64,000 bases of DNA from an uncultured Pseudomonadota bacterium (GCA_903861005.1 CAIOSP010000011.1:1-64000); one strand, 5' to 3'; positions 1 to 10,033 are shown, numbered from the stretch's first letter. The notes: a model not told the origin generated them from the letters alone. Numbers and translations: made by a program.

Positions 1-1748
1 CCGTCCAGGCCGCGGAGCGTCACGAGCGCGTCGTTCTCCGCCACCCGCAACATGCCTCCGACCGAGTAGAGCTTCTGCAGCCCCAGCAGGCTCGGCAGCG
101 TCGTGTTGTGGTCGACGATCAGGTCGGCGCCCACGCTGCGAAGCTCGTCCAGCCCGACCAGAGAGGACAGCGACGGGTTGCCGGAGATGTCGACCGTCGC
201 GCCCACCGCGCCGAGGCGCGCCACCGGGAACAGCGAGACAAGCGCGGGGTTGTCCCGCACCGTCAGCGTGTTGACCGAGGTCAGCGCCTCCAAGCCCTGA
301 AGTTTTGTGAGGGTGGCGTTCTCGGACACGTCCACGTCGAAGGCCAGAGCGATCCCCTCCAACCCGGTCAGGCTGGTCAGCGCGTCGTTCCGACGGAGAG
401 TCAGGCCGCCGGAGGCGCCCAGCGAGTGAAGGGCCTGCAAGCCAGACAGGCTCGTCAGCCCCAGCTCGTCCTCGATGATCAGGCTGCCGCCTACGGTGGC
501 CAGCGTCTTGAGCCCCTCCAGGTCACGGAGGGTCGGGTTGCCGACCGTCGTCTCGGCCGAACACGTCGACCTGTCGTCCACGCCTCCGAGCGACACGTCG
601 CCGCCGACCCCGGTCAGCGCGTCCAGACCCGGCTTGCGGACGGGCGAACCGGCGCCTCGCGCGTCGGTGCCCGAGAGGTTCTGCAGCGACCTGTTCCGCG
701 TGACCAGGACGTCGCCCCCCACCGCTTGCAAGCTCCCCAAGCCCTCCAGGTTGTAGAGCTGGTCATCGGCCACGATCTGAAGATCGCCGCCCACCGAGAG
801 CAGGTTCTCCAACCCGCGCAGCGTCTTCAGCGACGGGTTGCAGCGCAGCAGCAGATCGCCTGAGATGCGGTTGACGCACGCGAGGCCCGTGAGGTCGGCG
901 ACGCCGGTGAGGTCGACGTCGCCCTCCACCGCCAGGTTGAGGTGCGACAAGCAAAGGTCCGAGACGTCGCCCGCGAGCACGTCTCCCACATGCACGCCAC
1001 AGAAGGTCTCCGCGCCGCCCTCGACGCCATTGCCCGAGCGAGCCACCGAGCCCGCATACCGACCGAGCTGACCGACGAGGCGATCGATGTCCGCGTCGCA
1101 CAGGACCGGGTTGTCCTCGACGTAGATGTTCCCCGTCACGGACGTCAGGGCCTCAAGGCCGAACAGCGTCGTGAGCGACGTGTTGTGGTGGACGTCCAGG
1201 TAGCCCCCCACCGACGTCAGCCCGCCCAGCCCCTCCAGGCTCGTGAGCGCGGGGCAGTCCCCAATGTGCAGCCCGCCGCCCACTTGGACCGAGGCGACGT
1301 CCTCGAGCCCTCCCAGGCCCTGGAGGTTCGCGAGGACCGGGTTCCCGTCGATGTGGAGCGTCCCTCCGATCGACTCGACGTGCGCCAGCCCATCGAGGCT
1401 GGTCAACGCGAGGTTGTCTTGCACGAAGAGGTCGCCTCCGATCGAGGCCAGCAGCGTCAGATCGGCGATCGAGCGGATCTCGGCACCTTGAATGGTGAGC
1501 GACCCGGTGATCCGCGTCACACAGTTCAAGGCCGTGATCTCAGCGTCCGTCGTGACCCGCACGTTCCCGACGATCACCGGGCCGGTCGGGCAGGTCACCG
1601 GCCCGGTGTCCGTGTCCTCGACGAGCAGATCGGTGTCGTTGCTGCCCGTGTCGACGACGTCCGTGTCGCCGACGGCGGCGGGTCCCGAACAGGCGACGAG
1701 CCACAGCGGCCACACCGAAGCGAGCGCCAAACCACCCAGGTTGCGCAT
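1..1748 (-). CDS. Leucine-rich-repeat (receptor L-domain-like) lipoprotein, C-terminus outside window
   Basis: Translating the minus strand from the ATG at 1748 gives an open frame to the window edge (582 codons), so the C-terminus is missing. The N-terminus is a short hydrophobic signal ending in a lipobox (LWLVAC). An Asp/Thr-rich linker follows, typical of surface lipoproteins in this lineage. The rest is a run of roughly 23-residue leucine-rich units of the form 'nPaLtsLeGLegLtsVgG', broken by two Cys-containing islands (around CDADIDRL and FCGVHVGD). This pattern matches receptor L-domain repeats found in many bacterial surface lipoproteins. The start lies 2 bp after the stop of the MopE-like gene, so the two are probably co-transcribed. 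A role in surface binding or adhesion is inference; no catalytic motif is visible. Confidence 0.85.
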   Translation of the reverse strand, partial: MRNLGGLALASVWPLWLVACSGPAAVGDTDVVDTGSNDTDLLVEDTDTGPVTCPTGPVIVGNVRVTTDAEITALNCVTRITGSLTIQGAEIRSIADLTLLASIGGDLFVQDNLALTSLDGLAHVESIGGTLHIDGNPVLANLQGLGGLEDVASVQVGGGLHIGDCPALTSLEGLGGLTSVGGYLDVHHNTSLTTLFGLEALTSVTGNIYVEDNPVLCDADIDRLVGQLGRYAGSVARSGNGVEGGAETFCGVHVGDVLAGDVSDLCLSHLNLAVEGDVDLTGVADLTGLACVNRISGDLLLRCNPSLKTLRGLENLLSVGGDLQIVADDQLYNLEGLGSLQAVGGDVLVTRNRSLQNLSGTDARGAGSPVRKPGLDALTGVGGDVSLGGVDDRSTCSAETTVGNPTLRDLEGLKTLATVGGSLIIEDELGLTSLSGLQALHSLGASGGLTLRRNDALTSLTGLEGIALAFDVDVSENATLTKLQGLEALTSVNTLTVRDNPALVSLFPVARLGAVGATVDISGNPSLSSLVGLDELRSVGADLIVDHNTTLPSLLGLQKLYSVGGMLRVAENDALVTLRGLD

Positions 1749-1750
1749 GG

Positions 1751-4700
1751 CTACTCCCCCGCCACGACGGTCGCCCGTCGCGCACGACGGCGCGCGACGA
1801 GGCCGAGGAGCGGCAAGAGCCCGAGCACCGCGAGGTTCCGGCTGTCGGTCCCGGTGGTGCAGCCGCCGCCGGCGACGACATCGCCGCAAGCGTCCCGGCC
1901 GCCCGCGCAGCCCTGACCCTGGCCTACGAAGCACACCGCGCAGGTGGGGTCCGCGCAGTCGGCCAGGCCGTCGCAGTTGTTGTCCAGGCCGTCGACGCAG
2001 CGGCCGCAGTCGCCGTTGAGGCCGTTGTACGCGAGCACCAGGTCGTTCGGCCCCTCGGGCAGATCGCGGCTCGCGTCGGCGGTGCTGTCGTCACAATCTC
2101 CGCCGGTCTGCGTGCGGACGGCCTCGATTCGAGGATCGCCCCAGCAGGTCATCACGGCGCCAGCCGCCGTCTGCGGCGCGAAGCGGCCGAGCTCCAACCA
2201 CCAAGCGGAGCGCGTCGCGCCCGCCTCGTCGGTGTCGGTCGCGACCTGAACGCCCAGCTGCGCGTCCACGACCGGGGGTGCACCACGCGCCAAGCGCGGC
2301 GTGCCGACTCCGACCTCTGAACAGGCCTTCCCGAAGAGCCGGTTGCACTCCTCCTCGACGACGCCTTGGCGAGCTTCGACGATGCGGGCGCTGGGCCACA
2401 CGGTGCGCACCGACGCCTGCTCGGGCGCCTCCGCGCACGCCGGCTCGAGGCTCCCGCCCTCTCCGTCCGCGAGCATGTCCTCGTCGCGCAGCAGCGACAC
2501 CTTCACCGTCGAGCAGAGCCCGCCGGTCTGAGCGTCCGGCCCGCACAGCGCGCGCACCAGCGCCCTCGACTCCTTTCCTTCCAGCCAGTCCTGCGGATCC
2601 GCGATCCCCGCGCGGGCGGCCAAGCCCACCAAGGCCTCCGTCAGCGGCGCATCACACGCCGCAGCGCGCAGTCGCGGCGCGATCAGGGGGATCAGGCGCG
2701 GCCCCTGGGTCAGGGACGGCACGGCCGGCGTCGGCGCCGGGCTCGGGCACACGCCCTCCAGCGCCGTTCCCGCGACCGATCCGCCGCTGCAGTCGACCCA
2801 AACCGGGACGAACACGTCCTCGTCGACGAGGCCGTCCGCCGGGCCATACGCGCCGCAGCTGACGCGATCGTCCCCGTCGCGGTCGTCGCCCTCACGCTCG
2901 GACGGCGACGCGCCGCACACGTTGACGAACCCGTCGCAGACCTCGACCGCGTCCGAGTTCTCGTAGAAGCAGAGATCGTCGCAGTCCGACAGCTTCGTCT
3001 CCTCCGTGAACGCCGAGCAGGTCAACGGCGCCAGGTGGATCTCGGCGTCGCCATCCAAGAAGCTGTCCGTACAGGCCGCGTGACCATCGCCGTCGAAGTC
3101 GAGCTCCGCGGCGACGACCGTGCCCGTAAGGGGCATCCCGGACAGCGCCGAAGGCAGCGAGACGGCGAGCGGGATCGACATGTCCTGGACCAGCGAGCAG
3201 TTGTTGTCGACGCCGTCGCACGTCTCGGCGCGCCCCGGGCAGCGGTTGGCGCAGCGATCATCGCAGTCGCCGAGCGCGGCGCAAGCGCTGGTGCCGAGCG
3301 TCTCACGGTACCCTCCGCTGTACCTGCCGCCGAAGCCGTCGGCGCTCACGCCGTATCGGGTCACCCACAGGCCGGAGTAGCCGTCGCAGCTGAGCTCCAG
3401 CTTCTCATCCCAGCAGAGGAACGACGGCGGTCCCGCGTCCTCCGTACACGACGTCAGCCCGACGTCCGCAGCGTGCACGAACGTCTCGGGCGGCGGATTG
3501 ACGGCCAACAGCGGGAAAGACCCGTCATCGTCGCAGTCCAGCTCAATCGCAGGGATCTCGCCGTTGCAGTCGTTGTCGTGCCCGTCGACGCGCTCCACCA
3601 CGGCGCGCACCGCCGCCGGATTGCGGCGGAAGGTCGCCGCGCGGTTGGTCTCAGACGCCGAGCGAACGCCGAAGCCGTTCGCGTCGGTCCCGATCCCGAC
3701 CTTGCAGCCGTCGTCGGCCGCGTCGATCCAGCCGTCGCCGTCGTTGTCCAGGCCATCATGGCAGTCGTCCGGGCGCACATCGGCGTGCGCGTCGTCGCAG
3801 TCGGTGGACGGCGCGACGTAGTCCTCGCCCGCGTAGGCCCCGTGCAGAGGCGACACGTCGACGGACTGGTCAAACCAGTCGGTGTCCCCCGCGTCCGTGT
3901 CGCTGACGGCGACGTACGGCTCAGCGGGCTGACGGGGATCCGGGCACACGCAGTGCGACACGATCGGGTCGCCTGTGCCGTCGCGATCGCGATCGCGGTA
4001 CATCACCAAGCAGCCCGCGGTGGACTGGTTCGCGGGGTCAGGGTCGATCGCCTCGGCCTCATCCGCGACGCCGTTGCAGTTCTGATCGACCCCGTCGCAC
4101 TTCTCGAACACACCCGGGTGGATGAACCAGCCCGCGGCGTGCCCCTCCGCACCCACGATCGGCGCGGGGGCGTCGTCGCAGTCGAGGTTGTTCGACGACG
4201 TGCCCGGCATGATCTCGCACGCCGGCGTGTAGAGGCGCGCGTCGTTTGAACCGAACCCATCCCCGTCCGCGTCCAGGTACGCGGCGATCCAGCCGCCGCC
4301 CGTCGTGGTGACGGGCACGGTGTGCTCGGTGACCGTCGGCGTCGCCGGGATCGTCGCGGTGTTCACGCTGCCGTCGCAGTCGTCGTCGAGCTGCGGGCGT
4401 CCCGGCTCGCACACCTCGCAAGGCGTGGTCGTGCTGCCGCACAGGAGGCCCGAGCCCGGGAAGCGCTTCGCGTCGTTGTCGTAGCAGTCGTCGGCGGCGG
4501 GCGCGAAGTGGTCCGTCGCGGACTGGTCGCACGAGGCCGACGTCGTCGCGACCACGGCCTTCACCACCACGTTGCCCCCGACCAAGGCGGCGTGATCGTC
4601 GTCACCGTGGCCGTCGTTGTCCAGATCCGTGAAGCAATCCAGGTAGCCATCGCAATTCTGATCGATGGCGTCGCCCGGAACGTCCGGCGTGTCCTTGCCA

Positions 4701-7700
4701 GGGTTCCGCGCCGGATCCGCGTCATCACAATCCAGCTTGTTCGCGGAGATGTGCGCCACCGAGGGTTCGTCGCACGTCAGCGGCGTCTTGCCGTCTGGCC
4801 CGAGCGTGGCGATCGCGTCGGGCACCACGGCGTGGTTCGGGTCGCCGAAGCCGTCGTCGTCCCCGTCGAAGTAGCAGTCGAGCTTGAGGTTGCAGTCCTC
4901 GTCGATGACGTCGCCCACGGACTCGGGCGCGCCCGGGAAGATGTACGGGTTCACGTCGTCGCAGTCGTCGGAGGTCGCCGACGCGTACCGCTCTTCGGTG
5001 CAGGTGAACGGGATCGGGTTCGCCAACACGCCGTCGGTCAGCGCGATCTGTCGCGTGGTCCCGAAGCCGTCGTTGTCCGCGTCGTCCCAGCAGTCGTCGT
5101 TGTAGTCGCAATTCTGGTCGACGCGGTCCGCGACCACCTCCACCGAGGGTGTGTAGCCGGGCCCAACCTGGCTGTTGGGGTGGGACTTCGAGTCGCCGTC
5201 GTCGCAGTCGAGGTCTGCGCCGGTCGCGACCTTGGCCGCGTAGGGCGCCCCCACGCAGTGCAGCTTGTCCGCGAGCCCGAGCGTCGTGGCCAGCGTGAAC
5301 GTCGGGGCCGCGGCGCCATTTGCGTTCGCCGTGACGCCGTAGTTGTCGTCGTCCGCGTCCACATAGCAGGAGTCCGCAAAGTCGCAGTCCTGGTCCTTGT
5401 CGTCGCCGATCAGCTCCACCGAGGTCAGGTAGTAGGCGCCAACGTGCGTGTTGGGGTGGATGTACCAGCCCGGTCCGTGACCCGCGCCATCCAGCGGGAC
5501 CCCGGCGTCGACGCAGTCCTCCACGTTCGGCGCCGCGTTCGTCGCGCGCGCGCAGAAGTCGGGCAACAGCGCGCCGCGAGGGTCGGTCGTTCCGTTGGGC
5601 ACCACCGCGGGGGTGGTCGCCACGGACACGCCGTAGTTGTCGTTGTCCACGTCCGCGTAGCACAGGTCGCGGCCGTCACAGTCGTGGTCCTTGTCGTCGG
5701 CGATCGCCTCGACGGCCGGCGTGAAGCCCGCCGTGGCGCCGGGGCTGACGCCAGCCGAGGTGGTGTTCGGGTGGAAGTACCAGCCGGGGCCGCGCGAGTC
5801 GACGTCAAGCGGCGACGCGTCGTCGTTGCAGTCGCCGGGGTAAGGCGCCGCGCCATCGACCTTGACGCAGTCGAGCAGCAGCGGGTTGTTCGCGGAGATC
5901 GGCACGCCGTTGATCCGGTGGCCTGCCAGCGTGAAGACCGCCGGGTAGGCCGGGTTGGCCTGAAGCGGCATGTCGGCCGCCACCACCGAGATCGTCACGC
6001 CCCAGTTGTCGCCGTCGGCGTCCGCGTAGCAGCTGTCTCCGCCGTCGCAGTCCTGGTCCACCTTGTCGCCGACCGCCTCCACCGCGACCGTCGTGCGGTA
6101 GGTCGCGTCGGGGAAGGTGTTGGGGTGGATCGACGCGCTCGTGGGGTCGCCCTGGGTGTCATTGCAGTCGCCCGCGTAATTGGAGTAGCCAGGCTTCGTG
6201 TCGCAGCGATCGTTCGCGTAGACGGTCCCGTCCAGCGTCCACCCGGGCGTCACGCCGACCGGGCCGGTGAACCCCACCGTCGCCGACACGCCCAGGCCGT
6301 TGGTCCCGCCGTAGTGGTCTCCGTCCGCGTCGACGTAGCAGAGGTCGCCGCCGTTGCAGTTCTGGTCGATGTCGTCGCCCGGGGCCTCCTGCGCGCCAGG
6401 GTAGATTTGACCGATCAGGTCGTCGCAGTCGCCGGAGTTGGACGCCGCGGACGGCTGCGCGACGCAGTACAGCGTCAGGAAGATCCCATCGTTCCCGGTG
6501 ACGTCGACCGGACCGGAGATGGCGCCCACCGCGAGCGAGCCGAAGTTGTCGTTGTCCTGGTCCTCGAAGCACAGGTCTCGCCCGTCACAGTCCTGGTCGA
6601 GGTTGTCGCCAGCAACTTCGCTCACCCGCGCCGACGGGTAGCCCGGAACGGCGAGGTTCGTGTTGGGGTGAATGGTGCTGCCGCCGACCGCCAGATCATT
6701 GCAGTCCAGCGCGTTGTCCGACGCGTTCGCCGTGTCCTTGCAGTACGGGACCTGCAGCGACCCATCGGTGTTCCAGCCCGCCACGCTCGGCGCCGCAGAC
6801 GGCACCACGCTCGCGGTGACCGACGCGTTCACGCCGTAGTTGTCGTTGTCCTTGTCCGCGAAGCACAGATCCTTGCCTTCGCAGTCCTGGTCAAGGTTGT
6901 CGCCCGCGGTCTCCACCGCCGTCCCGTAGAGCACGGCGCCGTTGCGAACCGTGCCCGCGACCGGGATGCCACCGACCGCATTCGGGTGCATGTGGATGCC
7001 GTCGTTGGCGACGAGGTCATTGCAGTCGCCCCCATACTTGGCGACCTTCGCCGTCACGTCCTGGTTCGCGCAGGTGTTTGCGCCCGTCTGCAGGACGAAC
7101 GCGGCCGTCCCCGTGACGCCGAACCCGTCGCCGTCTGCGTCCAAGAAGCACGTGAGCGAGCCATCGCAGTCCTGGTCGATGGCGTCGCCCGCCAGGTCGA
7201 GCACGCGATCACGCGGGTCTTGACGGTAGGTTCCGTCGAAGCTCGTGTTCTGGTGAATCGCGGGATCCGAGTCGGCGCAGTCACCGACGACCGACGACCA
7301 CTTCCAGCCCTGGTCGGCCGAGTCGCATCGGATCAGCGTTGTCGCCGGCGTGCCGCCCGGGCGGGCCGGGGTGCCGCTCGCGACCGCCGGATCGCCCCAT
7401 CCGTCCTCGTCCAAGTCCTTGTAGCACGCGTCGGCGTAGTCGCAGCTCTGGTCCACGCCGTCGCCGACCAGCTCGGTGGCGCCCGGGTAGACGAGGGGCG
7501 CGGCGTCGTCGCAGTCGTCGCCCCGGGACGAGACGTGCCCCGCCGAGCCCTGGTTGGCGCAGGTCTTCCCGCCCGACGCGAGGACGGTGCCGGTCGTGCC
7601 GGTCTTCCCGAAGCCGTCGCCGTCCGCGTCGCCGAAGCAGATGAGCGAGCCATCGCAGTCCTGGTCGATGGCGTCCCCCGCCACATCGACGGCGGCATCA

Positions 7701-9370
7701 GCCGGGGTTTGACGGTAGGTCCCGTCGAAGTTCTCGTTCCTGTGAATCGCGGGATCCGAATCAGAGCAATCACCGCCGACCGACGACCACTTCCAGTCCG
7801 GGGAAGCTGAATCGCAGGTGATCAAAGCCGTCGGAGAGCCGCCCGCGCGCGGCGGCGTGCCCTGGTTCGCGGCCGTCGGGTCGCCCCAGCCGTCCTCGTC
7901 CGCGTCCGCGTAGCACTTGTCGGCGTAGTCGCAGTTCTGGTCCAGGCCGTCGCCCACGATCTCGGCCGCGCTCGGGTTGATCAAGGGCGCTGCGTCGTTG
8001 CAGTCCAAGGCATTGGCCGACGTCCCTGTCCCAGGGGCGCCGCACGCGGCAGGCACGGCGAGCGACTTGGTCTGCGTCGCGCTGCCGAAGCCGTCGCCGT
8101 CCGCGTCAAGCGCGCAGAGGATGAAGCGGTTGCAGTCCTCGTCGACCGTGTTGCCTGCGATCTCCACGCTCGGGTTGTTGCCGCTCGAGCCCGTCTGGGT
8201 GCGCGGCGGGTTGGGGTGGATGATCGCTTCGCCATCGTTGCAGTCGGAGGGGTTCGCGGTGCCTCCGCCATCTGCCGGCGCGTTCGGGGCAAGGTTCGGC
8301 AAGGCGAGGCAATTGCCGAGCATCGGGGCGCGAGGATCGCCGCCGCCGCCCGACACGGCCAGGGACGGGGGCGACGCCGGGTAGTTGTCGTCATCCGCGT
8401 CCGCAAGGCAGGCGTCCTTGCCGTCGCAGTTCTGGTCGATGCCGTCGTTGACGTACGCCAGCTGGTCCTCGGCCACCGCCGGGCTCACTTGAATGCTGGC
8501 ATCATCGCAGTCGTACTCGCTCACCGAAAGGAGAGTCGAGGGCACCACACGCGCCCCAACCGGGTGGGTGGCATCCGGGTCCATTTTGAGGTGGAGGGGG
8601 TGCGTGTCACCCCTATCCCGCACCAGCCCCGTCGCAGAGGTGGAGGGAGGGGTAAACAAAGTACCTATTTCAGCATAGTTGAAGGCGTTGGTCCCGAAGA
8701 AGACACAGCACATGCTCGACGCGTACCCGTCGTCGTCGCCATCGTAGTAGAGCGACGCAGTCTTGTCCGGGGACAGGGCCTGCAGGTCCGGGTAATTCAA
8801 CGAAGCGGGCAGCACGTTGTTCAGCTCGCGAACGCAGGTCGCGTCGGTGGTGTCGACGGCGTCTACCCACAACGCCAAACCGTAGGTTACGGCCAGTCTT
8901 TCAAGGTAAGGCTTGGGATAACATTCGTAGCCGGTCCCGCTTACTGCACAGGTTCCATTGCCCAAAGGGTCAGAGTTGGAGGTGAAATAATGGAGGAGGG
9001 AAGTCTCGCAGGTGTAATCAAATAGGCCAACACCCACCGAAGCCCTATGACAAAAATCTACTGCACCATCATTGTATCTTTGACGCAGAAAGGGCGCATT
9101 AATGATGTAATAGCCGCTCGGACTTCCAGTCAGCGATCCATTACCGGTCCACCCGCCATCGTAGAGATCGTCACACGCCGTCCTCGCCGCCGCGTTGTCC
9201 GCCGAGTGCGTCGCCGTGAGGGCGGCGAGCGATGGCGAGGCCTCTGGCGCCTGCGGCTGCCCCGGCCCGCACCCGACCGCCAGAAGAAGAGCCCCCACCG
9301 CGACCACATGTCCGAGTCGAAATAGCACGCACGACCTCACGATTGGCCGAGATGCGGCAGCGCCATTCAT
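1751..9370 (-). CDS. Giant MopE-like repeat protein with lipobox and MYXO-CTERM-like tail
   Basis: About 2540 residues, exported. The N-terminal signal ends in LLLAVGC, a lipobox. About 20 repeats follow, of the form 'DCDD...IHPN..E..GD.iDQnCDG.DLCY.DADGDnyG', the Asp/Cys-rich unit of the putative metal-binding (MopE, Pfam PF11617) family. Their DxDxDG loops resemble calcium-binding loops. The C-terminus has a Gly/Cys segment (GGGCTTG), a hydrophobic stretch (AVLGLLPLLGL) and an Arg cluster, which is the MYXO-CTERM type of sorting signal. I chose the ATG at 9370 (GAGG three bases upstream). GTG at 9379 or 9340 are alternatives, and 9340 would give a more typical signal peptide. The first 280 or so residues are not repeat-like, and much of their DNA is clearly poorer in GC. 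A role in metal or calcium binding at the surface is inferred from the family. Confidence 0.88.
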   Translation of the reverse strand: MNGAAASRPIVRSCVLFRLGHVVAVGALLLAVGCGPGQPQAPEASPSLAALTATHSADNAAARTACDDLYDGGWTGNGSLTGSPSGYYIINAPFLRQRYNDGAVDFCHRASVGVGLFDYTCETSLLHYFTSNSDPLGNGTCAVSGTGYECYPKPYLERLAVTYGLALWVDAVDTTDATCVRELNNVLPASLNYPDLQALSPDKTASLYYDGDDDGYASSMCCVFFGTNAFNYAEIGTLFTPPSTSATGLVRDRGDTHPLHLKMDPDATHPVGARVVPSTLLSVSEYDCDDASIQVSPAVAEDQLAYVNDGIDQNCDGKDACLADADDDNYPASPPSLAVSGGGGDPRAPMLGNCLALPNLAPNAPADGGGTANPSDCNDGEAIIHPNPPRTQTGSSGNNPSVEIAGNTVDEDCNRFILCALDADGDGFGSATQTKSLAVPAACGAPGTGTSANALDCNDAAPLINPSAAEIVGDGLDQNCDYADKCYADADEDGWGDPTAANQGTPPRAGGSPTALITCDSASPDWKWSSVGGDCSDSDPAIHRNENFDGTYRQTPADAAVDVAGDAIDQDCDGSLICFGDADGDGFGKTGTTGTVLASGGKTCANQGSAGHVSSRGDDCDDAAPLVYPGATELVGDGVDQSCDYADACYKDLDEDGWGDPAVASGTPARPGGTPATTLIRCDSADQGWKWSSVVGDCADSDPAIHQNTSFDGTYRQDPRDRVLDLAGDAIDQDCDGSLTCFLDADGDGFGVTGTAAFVLQTGANTCANQDVTAKVAKYGGDCNDLVANDGIHMHPNAVGGIPVAGTVRNGAVLYGTAVETAGDNLDQDCEGKDLCFADKDNDNYGVNASVTASVVPSAAPSVAGWNTDGSLQVPYCKDTANASDNALDCNDLAVGGSTIHPNTNLAVPGYPSARVSEVAGDNLDQDCDGRDLCFEDQDNDNFGSLAVGAISGPVDVTGNDGIFLTLYCVAQPSAASNSGDCDDLIGQIYPGAQEAPGDDIDQNCNGGDLCYVDADGDHYGGTNGLGVSATVGFTGPVGVTPGWTLDGTVYANDRCDTKPGYSNYAGDCNDTQGDPTSASIHPNTFPDATYRTTVAVEAVGDKVDQDCDGGDSCYADADGDNWGVTISVVAADMPLQANPAYPAVFTLAGHRINGVPISANNPLLLDCVKVDGAAPYPGDCNDDASPLDVDSRGPGWYFHPNTTSAGVSPGATAGFTPAVEAIADDKDHDCDGRDLCYADVDNDNYGVSVATTPAVVPNGTTDPRGALLPDFCARATNAAPNVEDCVDAGVPLDGAGHGPGWYIHPNTHVGAYYLTSVELIGDDKDQDCDFADSCYVDADDDNYGVTANANGAAAPTFTLATTLGLADKLHCVGAPYAAKVATGADLDCDDGDSKSHPNSQVGPGYTPSVEVVADRVDQNCDYNDDCWDDADNDGFGTTRQIALTDGVLANPIPFTCTEERYASATSDDCDDVNPYIFPGAPESVGDVIDEDCNLKLDCYFDGDDDGFGDPNHAVVPDAIATLGPDGKTPLTCDEPSVAHISANKLDCDDADPARNPGKDTPDVPGDAIDQNCDGYLDCFTDLDNDGHGDDDHAALVGGNVVVKAVVATTSASCDQSATDHFAPAADDCYDNDAKRFPGSGLLCGSTTTPCEVCEPGRPQLDDDCDGSVNTATIPATPTVTEHTVPVTTTGGGWIAAYLDADGDGFGSNDARLYTPACEIMPGTSSNNLDCDDAPAPIVGAEGHAAGWFIHPGVFEKCDGVDQNCNGVADEAEAIDPDPANQSTAGCLVMYRDRDRDGTGDPIVSHCVCPDPRQPAEPYVAVSDTDAGDTDWFDQSVDVSPLHGAYAGEDYVAPSTDCDDAHADVRPDDCHDGLDNDGDGWIDAADDGCKVGIGTDANGFGVRSASETNRAATFRRNPAAVRAVVERVDGHDNDCNGEIPAIELDCDDDGSFPLLAVNPPPETFVHAADVGLTSCTEDAGPPSFLCWDEKLELSCDGYSGLWVTRYGVSADGFGGRYSGGYRETLGTSACAALGDCDDRCANRCPGRAETCDGVDNNCSLVQDMSIPLAVSLPSALSGMPLTGTVVAAELDFDGDGHAACTDSFLDGDAEIHLAPLTCSAFTEETKLSDCDDLCFYENSDAVEVCDGFVNVCGASPSEREGDDRDGDDRVSCGAYGPADGLVDEDVFVPVWVDCSGGSVAGTALEGVCPSPAPTPAVPSLTQGPRLIPLIAPRLRAAACDAPLTEALVGLAARAGIADPQDWLEGKESRALVRALCGPDAQTGGLCSTVKVSLLRDEDMLADGEGGSLEPACAEAPEQASVRTVWPSARIVEARQGVVEEECNRLFGKACSEVGVGTPRLARGAPPVVDAQLGVQVATDTDEAGATRSAWWLELGRFAPQTAAGAVMTCWGDPRIEAVRTQTGGDCDDSTADASRDLPEGPNDLVLAYNGLNGDCGRCVDGLDNNCDGLADCADPTCAVCFVGQGQGCAGGRDACGDVVAGGGCTTGTDSRNLAVLGLLPLLGLVARRRARRATVVAGE
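7154..8120 (-). repeat. In-frame 489-bp tandem duplication inside the MopE-like gene
   Basis: Two adjacent copies of a two-module unit can be aligned at a constant offset of 489 bp (163 codons). For example, gagcgagccatcgcagtcc occurs at 7154 and 7643, and gtgaatcgcgggatccga at 7253 and 7742. ggcgcggcgtcg at 7496 corresponds to ggcgctgcgtcg at 7985. The encoded units share the WKWSSV, FDGTYRQ and DEDGWGDP segments. Other repeats in the gene are much more diverged, so this duplication is recent by comparison. Confidence 0.85.
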
Positions 9371-10033
9371 ACACCTCACCGGTCGCCGCGGTCAAGGTCG
9401 TGTGGACCCGTACTCGGCCTCCCCACGGCGGGTCCCCGCGGCCACGCCTTCGTGTTCGGAGATGTCCCATGACGGGCGTTCGCCGGGGGTCTCCGCTTGT
9501 TCGACAGACGCCAGGGGTTCGGTGGTCGAGGGCTTGTCGCACCCACCGCGGCTCCATGACGATCGCCCGGCTCGGACCGATCCAGGGCCGGGTGACGGGC
9601 GCGCGCCTTGCCCGCTCGTCCTCCTCGGAACGGGTCGCCCCGCGTCCGCCACGCGCGTCGGCGGGCCGCTCGATCCGCTCGTCACGAAGGCCACCGCGAG
9701 CGCCCGACGCCGCCGGGGCCGTTCGCCAAGCGCCGCGACCTGCGCGCCCGCGACCCCGGCGCGGCGCCGGTGCACGCCAAGCCGGTCGGGCGTCGATCGG
9801 CGTCGCAGGTGCTCCCGTTGGCGATGTCGAGCGCGCCCTGTCCCCCCCCGGGTGACTCGGCCCGAATCGACGCCGAACACCGCCGCAACCGAAGCTCCAC
9901 GCTCTCACACTTGCGGTTCATCGCGCATTTATCGCAACCCGATCACGGCGGCCACAGACGCCGGCGTCGTGGTAAGGGGCCGCCCTGATTGATCTCCGAC
10001 GCGACTTGATGTAAGCAAAGTGCTGGAGCTTTT
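9371..10033. other. Intergenic region without a recognisable gene
   Basis: About 660 bp separate the MopE-like gene (minus strand) from the first gene of the injection-system region (plus strand). Open frames exist on both strands, but all are Arg/Pro/Ala-rich translations typical of spurious frames in GC-rich DNA, with no recognisable motif and no good ribosome-binding site. The region should hold the divergent promoters of both flanking genes. I see no tRNA-like fold, clear terminator or mobile-element end. Confidence 0.6.
9989..10017 (+). promoter_or_regulatory. Weak promoter candidate upstream of the 241-residue gene
   Basis: TTGATC (9989-9994) and TAAGCA (10012-10017) are separated by 17 bases, ahead of the gene starting at 10034. 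The -10 match is poor. The call rests mainly on position and on the locally lower GC. Confidence 0.2.

Noticed and set aside
4322-7810. Very long open frame (about 1160 codons) antisense to the MopE-like gene
   Set aside because: It is the mirror of an Asp/Cys-rich repeat gene in GC-rich DNA, and its translation is an Arg/Val-rich repetitive string without domains. The sense frame has clear family repeats.
1751-9370. CRISPR-like array because of regular DNA repeats
   Set aside because: The repeats are coding, of variable length and sequence, and keep the reading frame. They encode MopE-type protein modules.
9195-9992. Several overlapping frames of 120-265 codons between the MopE-like gene and the first CIS-region gene
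   Set aside because: No ribosome-binding site, no motif and a composition like shadow frames; no frame is favoured over the others.
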